The notes under the pieces are model-generated. The model saw only the letters and a program-made list of their open reading frames with translations, did not search any database and was not told where the DNA came from. From Anaerococcus sp. (GTDB lineage: Bacteria; Bacillota; Clostridia; Tissierellales; Peptoniphilaceae), in contig NZ_JAPJPG010000003.1 of NCBI RefSeq assembly GCF_030825785.1, positions 1-62,475 of the forward strand: DNA of 62,475 nt, in the 5' to 3' direction. The stretch's first letter is position 1; each line of letters starts with the position of its first letter. The position numbers and the translations under genes are program-made. Shown here piece by piece: positions 58,598 through 62,475 of this stretch.

Positions 58598-59083
58598 ATG
58601 ATTGAAGAAAAATTAAATGAACTTTACAAAAGACAGGTCGAAGTTGATAAATATATAAAAGATGCGAGAAAAATTTATAATGATATCTTGATATCTTCTA
58701 GAAGGGTGGGAAAAAGCTCAGACTTTACAGGGAAAAAATTCCTCAGGGGAAATATCGTGGGAGACTTCCTCAGGGCAAACAAGAACCATAATGCCAACAA
58801 GTCCATTGGAAGAATACAAGAAGAACTTCTTGATTTTCACTCAAACCTTCTTATCTTTGATGAGAAACTAGCAAATAAGCTCTATCTTCCATCAAAGGTT
58901 AGTGAGTATTCGAGAATTAACGGTAAGGCAAGCGATATAGCCTTTAGGTACAAGCTTAGGAAGAAGGAAGTAGATATAAGTAAGTCTGCTAGGTCAGTCC
59001 AAAAGGTCCTAATGAAACTTTTGTCTGAGAAGAGAAAAATCGCATACGATATAAGAAAGATTAAGGAATATAAGGATCTTTAG
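58598..59083 (+). CDS. Hypothetical helical protein
   Basis: 161 aa, strongly basic and charged, no membrane segment or signal. Mostly alpha-helical by composition: EEKLNELYKRQVEVDKYIKD at the N-terminus, a middle part with LRGNIVGDFLRANKNHNANK, and a C-terminal KRKIAYDIRKIKEYKDL. Start at 58598 follows GGAGGAAATT. Family not recognised. Isolated between repeat copy 4 and a terminator. Confidence 0.65.
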   Translation: MIEEKLNELYKRQVEVDKYIKDARKIYNDILISSRRVGKSSDFTGKKFLRGNIVGDFLRANKNHNANKSIGRIQEELLDFHSNLLIFDEKLANKLYLPSKVSEYSRINGKASDIAFRYKLRKKEVDISKSARSVQKVLMKLLSEKRKIAYDIRKIKEYKDL

Positions 59084-59114
59084 AAGTAGGAATTTTAAAA
59101 TTTATATAAGAATA

Positions 59115-59158
59115 GGGGTGGTGGGATAGGACTTGTATGTTCTTGCCACCTTTTTTTA
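59115..59158 (+). terminator. Terminator after the hypothetical protein
   Basis: GGGTGG/CCACC stem (about 59116-59121 with 59146-59150) closing a loop of roughly 25 bases, followed by seven Ts. Confidence 0.7.
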
Positions 59159-59201
59159 TATTTAGCTCACTGTCTAAGAGAATAAAAAGAGTAAGTTTTA
59201 G

Positions 59202-59230
59202 TTTATCTCGGATTTATATTTCGAGATAAA
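59202..59230 (+). promoter_or_regulatory. Inverted repeat upstream of the ABC exporter
   Basis: Perfect 9-bp arms TTTATCTCG (59202-59210) and CGAGATAAA (59222-59230) with an 11-base loop and no T-run, 78 bases before the ATG. Could be a repressor operator or leader hairpin; no binding protein gene is adjacent. Confidence 0.4.
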
Positions 59231-59308
59231 TAAGCAATGTTTTACAAGCTTAAGGCATATATGTTACCATTAAATAAGTTAGAAATTGGAAATTAGAAAG
59301 GAGTAATA

Positions 59309-60031
59309 ATGATCAAAGTTTCGAATTTTTCAAAGATTTATTCCAATGGCAAAAAGGCCGTTGACGATATTTCTTTTACTGTCAATGATGGAGAGATATT
59401 TGGATTCTTAGGTCCAAATGGAGCAGGTAAGTCCACTACTATAAAAAGCATAGTAGGAATCAACTCAAAAACAAGTGGTAAGATTAGTATAAATGGCAAA
59501 AGTCTTGAAGAAGATGCCAAGGCCTACAAAAGCGAGTTTTCCTATGTGCCTGATAATCCAGACCTTTTCGAGAACTATTCGGGCAATGAATATATAAACT
59601 TCGTTTCAGATATCTACGGCATAGATAGTAAGACTCGTAAGGAAAGGCTCGACTATTATCTAGAGTTTTTTGACCTAAAGGATGCCATGGACAATCAGAT
59701 TTCAAGCTACTCTCACGGTATGGCCCAAAGGCTTGCCCTAATAGGAGCTTTGATCAATGATCCACCTGTAATATTTCTAGACGAGCCTATGGTAGGTCTT
59801 GATGCCAAATCCGCCTACAATCTCAAACAAATCTTAAGAGAAAGGGCGGCGGCAGGAAAGATTGTCTTCTTCTCAACCCACGTTATGGAAATTGCCCAAG
59901 AGCTTTGCGATAGGATTGCGATTATTAACAAGGGTAAGATCATCACAGTCGGCACCTTCGATGAAATAAAACATGCTGCCAACAGAGAAGGCTCACTTGA
60001 AGAAATATTCTTGGAGCTTACTGATGAATAA
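59309..60031 (+). CDS. ABC-2 type exporter ATPase
   Basis: 240 aa. Walker A GPNGAGKSTTIKS (~37), Q-loop YVPDNPDLFENY (~82), signature SSYSHGMAQRLALIGAL (~130-146) with SHGMAQ replacing the usual SGGQ, Walker B VIFLDEPMVGLD (~155) and H-loop FFSTHVMEIA. Drives export of an unknown substrate with the overlapping permease. AAAGGAGT precedes the ATG. Overlap with the next gene is eight bases. No regulator or immunity gene flags it as a bacteriocin or drug exporter. Confidence 0.9.
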   Translation: MIKVSNFSKIYSNGKKAVDDISFTVNDGEIFGFLGPNGAGKSTTIKSIVGINSKTSGKISINGKSLEEDAKAYKSEFSYVPDNPDLFENYSGNEYINFVSDIYGIDSKTRKERLDYYLEFFDLKDAMDNQISSYSHGMAQRLALIGALINDPPVIFLDEPMVGLDAKSAYNLKQILRERAAAGKIVFFSTHVMEIAQELCDRIAIINKGKIITVGTFDEIKHAANREGSLEEIFLELTDE

Positions 60032-61685
60032 TATAAAGACTATCACAAAATACGCCTTCAAGGAACAGTTCTTCCCATATTTTCCATCAAAGAAAATAGC
60101 GGGCATGCCCAAAAACTATCTGGGAAGGCTCCTTAGTCTTATCTGGTCCTATCTCTTCTTTGGCTTTCTCTTCTACCTTGTCATGGGCTCATCTGTCAAG
60201 GTCTTTGTAGAAAGTGGGAAGGAAGCCATGTACTTTACGGTCTTTGCCATGCTAATGACTGTAATAGTCCTCCTCCTTCACGGAGCTAAGATTTACTCTG
60301 ATTTCTTTACAGAAAAGTCTATAGCAAACTACCAGACCATGCCCATAACTGAGGGTGAACTTTTCCTGGGTAAGATATTTGGAGGAGTCTTGTCATTTTT
60401 CGACTACTTCCTCTTCTTCCTCTTGGGGCTTTTCCTATACTTCTCTGCTGTAGGATTTGACCTAGGGACACTCCTTCTTGGAATAATCAACTTCTTTCCA
60501 ATGATTCTAATCCCTTATAGCATTCTTTCTATAATATTATTAATCATCAAGAAGTTTACCAATGTCAACAGACACAAGAAGCTTTTCAAAAACCTAGGCT
60601 ATGTCTTGATGTTTGCTATAATCGGCCTAATCTACTACTTCTCCTTCAAGTCCGGACAGTCTGGAGATAGTTTTGATAAGTTTGCAAATGGAATGGTAGA
60701 TGTCACAAGTAAAAACCAAGCTGTGTCCAATATCTTCTTCCAAGCCAAGCTATTTGGCCTATCCCTAACAGGAGGAATCGGTCAGAGATTACTTTCGACT
60801 ATAGTACTTTTCGCCCTAGCTGGCCTAATCACTTTTATAGCCTATAAGTTAGCAAGTAAATTCTACTACGAGTCAGTTTTTGAAAATACTGTAACAGAAA
60901 AAACTAGCAAAAAGATTAACCAAGATAAAAAGAGAAAACCAGTTGGATTAGAGCAAAAAGGCCAGGTCATGGCTATAGCCAAGAGAGATTTAAGGATTAT
61001 GACAAGCAATCTAATGTTTCTCTACACGCCAATCCTTATGGCCATGATTTTCACTATTATGCCTCTTACTCAAGGAAGGCAGATAGTAGGAGAAATTGGC
61101 TACGAGAATATCTTTAGTCTAGTGGCGAAGTTCTATTTCTTCGCAATATCTTTCGCGGCAGGACTTATGATTTGGATAAATGGGGCGCCAACTTCCAACT
61201 CTCTCTCAAGAGAAGGAAAGGGATTTTTCCTAATCCAAACCCTACCGGTCGACCCAAAAAGCCACATGAAGGGAAGGCTCTTATCAGCCATGGCCATAGC
61301 CTTACCAATCAATCTTATCATGACCCTAATCATAGGAGTTGTCCTACAAATAGGACTGGTGAATTCTTTAATGATATTCCTAGGCCTTAGCCTAGCAGCC
61401 TTATCAGCAAACATAGTAGGCTTACTACTTTCAACCATAGGAATAAATACCACTTGGCAAAATCCAAAGGAGCTAATGCAAGGGGGAATGAAATTTTTTA
61501 TCTACTATATAATAAGCTTTGTAGTAATAGTAGCCCTAGTAATCCTTACCGTAGTCTTGATGAGTGCAAGTGGTGGCAAGGTCCTTATAGGAATAGGTGC
61601 CCCTTTCCTAATAGTAATAGCCCTAACAGCGATATTCTATGGACTAGCTTATAAGAGATATAAAAAGGGATTTATGGATGTTTAA
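60024..61685 (+). CDS. ABC-2 type exporter permease, long form
   Basis: 553 aa with about 12 membrane segments in two halves, separated by a basic cytoplasmic stretch (KTSKKINQDKKRKPVGLEQK, ~295-314). N-terminal TKYAFKEQFFPYFPSKKIAG and later GEIGYENIFSLVAKFYFFAI and WINGAPTSNSLSREGKGFF mark the putative ABC exporter family of large fused permeases. ATG at 60024 is used because it overlaps the ATPase stop; the longer open frame from 59973 lies within the ATPase. Substrate unknown. The palindromic element after it serves as terminator. Confidence 0.85.
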   Translation: MNNIKTITKYAFKEQFFPYFPSKKIAGMPKNYLGRLLSLIWSYLFFGFLFYLVMGSSVKVFVESGKEAMYFTVFAMLMTVIVLLLHGAKIYSDFFTEKSIANYQTMPITEGELFLGKIFGGVLSFFDYFLFFLLGLFLYFSAVGFDLGTLLLGIINFFPMILIPYSILSIILLIIKKFTNVNRHKKLFKNLGYVLMFAIIGLIYYFSFKSGQSGDSFDKFANGMVDVTSKNQAVSNIFFQAKLFGLSLTGGIGQRLLSTIVLFALAGLITFIAYKLASKFYYESVFENTVTEKTSKKINQDKKRKPVGLEQKGQVMAIAKRDLRIMTSNLMFLYTPILMAMIFTIMPLTQGRQIVGEIGYENIFSLVAKFYFFAISFAAGLMIWINGAPTSNSLSREGKGFFLIQTLPVDPKSHMKGRLLSAMAIALPINLIMTLIIGVVLQIGLVNSLMIFLGLSLAALSANIVGLLLSTIGINTTWQNPKELMQGGMKFFIYYIISFVVIVALVILTVVLMSASGGKVLIGIGAPFLIVIALTAIFYGLAYKRYKKGFMDV

Positions 61686-61701
61686 AATCAAATAGATACA
61701 G

Positions 61702-61896
61702 AGGGCTGTTGCAAAACTATGAATAATCATCGTACCATCGTTAGAAGGTTCTCTTAGGAAATTTTACCTCTCCTGGCCGGTAGGCCAATTGGCGCCCGCC
61801 GGCTGATGGAGACGATTAGCCCGTCGGCTTAGTGAGACTTTCCGTGGAGGTTCTTCTAACGATAATGGTACGATTTATTCATTCTGCAACAGCCCT
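61702..61896. mobile_element. 195-bp palindromic element, MITE-like, with GC-rich core
   Basis: Ends AGGGCTGTTGCA (61702-61713) and TGCAACAGCCCT (61885-61896) are perfect inverted repeats; similarity continues to GTTAGAAG (61740-61747) against CTTCTAAC (about 61853-61860), giving arms of about 45 bases. The core (about 61765-61850) is GC-rich, with GGCCGGTAGGCC and AGCCCGTCGGCT, the latter close to the GCCCGTCCGGCT box of the modular repeats. No reading frame for a transposase. TTTTTAT follows, so it can also stop transcription. It shares ends with the element at 24186-24297. Confidence 0.72.
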
Positions 61897-62277
61897 ATTT
61901 TTATGCTCATGATACAATAAATATACAAAAAAACTATAAAAAATATATGTTATATATATATGTGATATAATAGAAACTTTGAAAAAATGACAAAAATAAG
62001 TTAAAAATATAACACTTTCCTCTTACTAGTTTAGTGTGTATAAGAAATATATCATTGAAACATACTGGTATTAGCCGGATTTTATATATATTGGGAAAAT
62101 GTTGGATTTTGACAAATATTGCTAAAAAACTAGTGATTAAGTTTGAAATAGAAAAAAATCGGGTATAGAATAATTATAAGACGAAGTGCTTTTTTGCAGC
62201 CTATGTCTTTTATGAATGTAACTGGGATAGACTCTCAATAATGGGGTATGAGTCTGTCGATTATTTTTGGAGGAAAA
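61897..62277 (+). promoter_or_regulatory. Upstream region of the YSIRK protein: promoter and leader hairpin
   Basis: Very AT-rich gap without a gene. TTGAAA (62143-62148), 17-bp spacer, TAGAAT (62166-62171) is the best promoter; TTGACA at 62109 lacks a good partner. The ~100-nt leader contains GATAGACTC (62226-62234) pairing with GAGTCTGTC (62250-62258), then GGAGG seven bases before the ATG. A TATATATA run lies near 61951. Confidence 0.5.
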
Positions 62278-62475
62278 ATGGATAATAAATTTAAAAGAAT
62301 TATTGAGTACAAAAAACAAAAAGGCTCAATAAGAAAACCAAAATACGCTACAAGAAAACTTTCGATAGGATTAGTATCTTGCATGCTAGGTTACGCACTT
62401 CTAGTATCTCCATCCTCAGTAGAAGCAGCTGAACTTGATAGCGAAAATCAAGTTGTAGCTGAAGAAAATGCTGAG
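62278..62475 (+). CDS. YSIRK-type surface protein, N-terminus (3' end cut by window)
   Basis: Only the first 66 codons are inside the window. After a basic N-region (KKQKGSIRKPK) comes YATRKLSIGLVSCMLGYALL, a variant of the YSIRK-G/S signal peptide that directs Gram-positive surface proteins to the division septum. Probable cleavage follows SSVEA/AE (~48-50). The mature start is acidic. Such proteins are usually large, repeat-rich and sortase-anchored by a C-terminal LPxTG, which would lie beyond the edge. Adhesin, protease or other roles cannot be told from this part. Confidence 0.85.
   Translation, partial: MDNKFKRIIEYKKQKGSIRKPKYATRKLSIGLVSCMLGYALLVSPSSVEAAELDSENQVVAEENAE

Noticed and set aside
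61702..61896. Complete insertion sequence
   Set aside because: Only 195 bp with no transposase frame on either strand; called a non-autonomous palindromic element instead.
1..62475. tRNA or rRNA genes
   Set aside because: No cloverleaf with GTTCRA arm and no rRNA-like sequence was recognised by eye; an RNA gene search would settle it.

Overview
The window reads as chromosome of a low-G+C, Gram-positive anaerobic coccus of the Peptoniphilaceae, most likely an Anaerococcus or close relative. Evidence: AT-rich codon use, strong AGGAGG ribosome binding sites, sigma-A promoters, Veg, Clp and CdaA gene orders, oxygen-sensitive redox genes, and a YSIRK-type surface protein signal at the right edge. 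Genus is an inference from protein flavour. No rRNA, tRNA, CRISPR array or complete IS was recognised.

Layout. 1-570: end of an ACR3 arsenite exporter. 643-1990: three tandem copies of a modular, hairpin-rich repeat of about 360-500 bp; a fourth copy lies inverted at 58.13-58.47 kb. 2.2-9.1 kb: a tightly overlapping operon for a selenium-dependent molybdenum hydroxylase (hydantoinase, Fe-S/Mo hydroxylase, YqeC, MocA, YqeB, XdhC-like). 10.0-13.0 kb (minus): selD, yedF, a Se/S-carrier-like protein and a class V aminotransferase, the 'orphan SelD' set that should supply selenium to that enzyme. 13.2-16.5 kb (plus, divergent): a second class V aminotransferase and second Se/S carrier joined to the activator and reductase of a double-cubane-cluster system (YjiL/YjiM). 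This duplicated chalcogen-delivery module wired to a double-cubane reductase is the most interesting system here.

16.7-27.2 kb: an orphan replication-initiator-like gene, c-di-AMP synthesis (cdaA-cdaR) with cca, then protein quality control (tig, clpP, clpX, lon, ysxC), with a 110-bp palindromic element between clpX and lon. 27.5-36.8 kb: a flavinylated lipoprotein reductase, cutC, xpt, a fructose operon (deoR-fruK-fruA) whose regulator is predicted to be leaderless, a cytosolic GH13 amylase and a relic of the fruA 3' end. 37.0-45.4 kb: hydrolase, M18 peptidase, thiamine-binding protein, a five-gene oligopeptide ABC transporter, and trpP under a Trp T-box.

45.7-62.5 kb: purine permease, CNNM protein, CBS-type pyrophosphatase, Nudix hydrolase, dicarboxylate/amino acid symporter, DUF1858 protein, htpG under a CIRCE operator, second M18 peptidase, veg behind tandem consensus promoters, PHP phosphoesterase, an ABC-2 exporter, a second palindromic element, and the truncated surface protein. 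Peptide uptake, peptidases and amino acid/purine transporters fit an amino-acid-fermenting, host-associated life style. Frames and motifs were read by eye; family names rest on recognised motifs, not on database searches.
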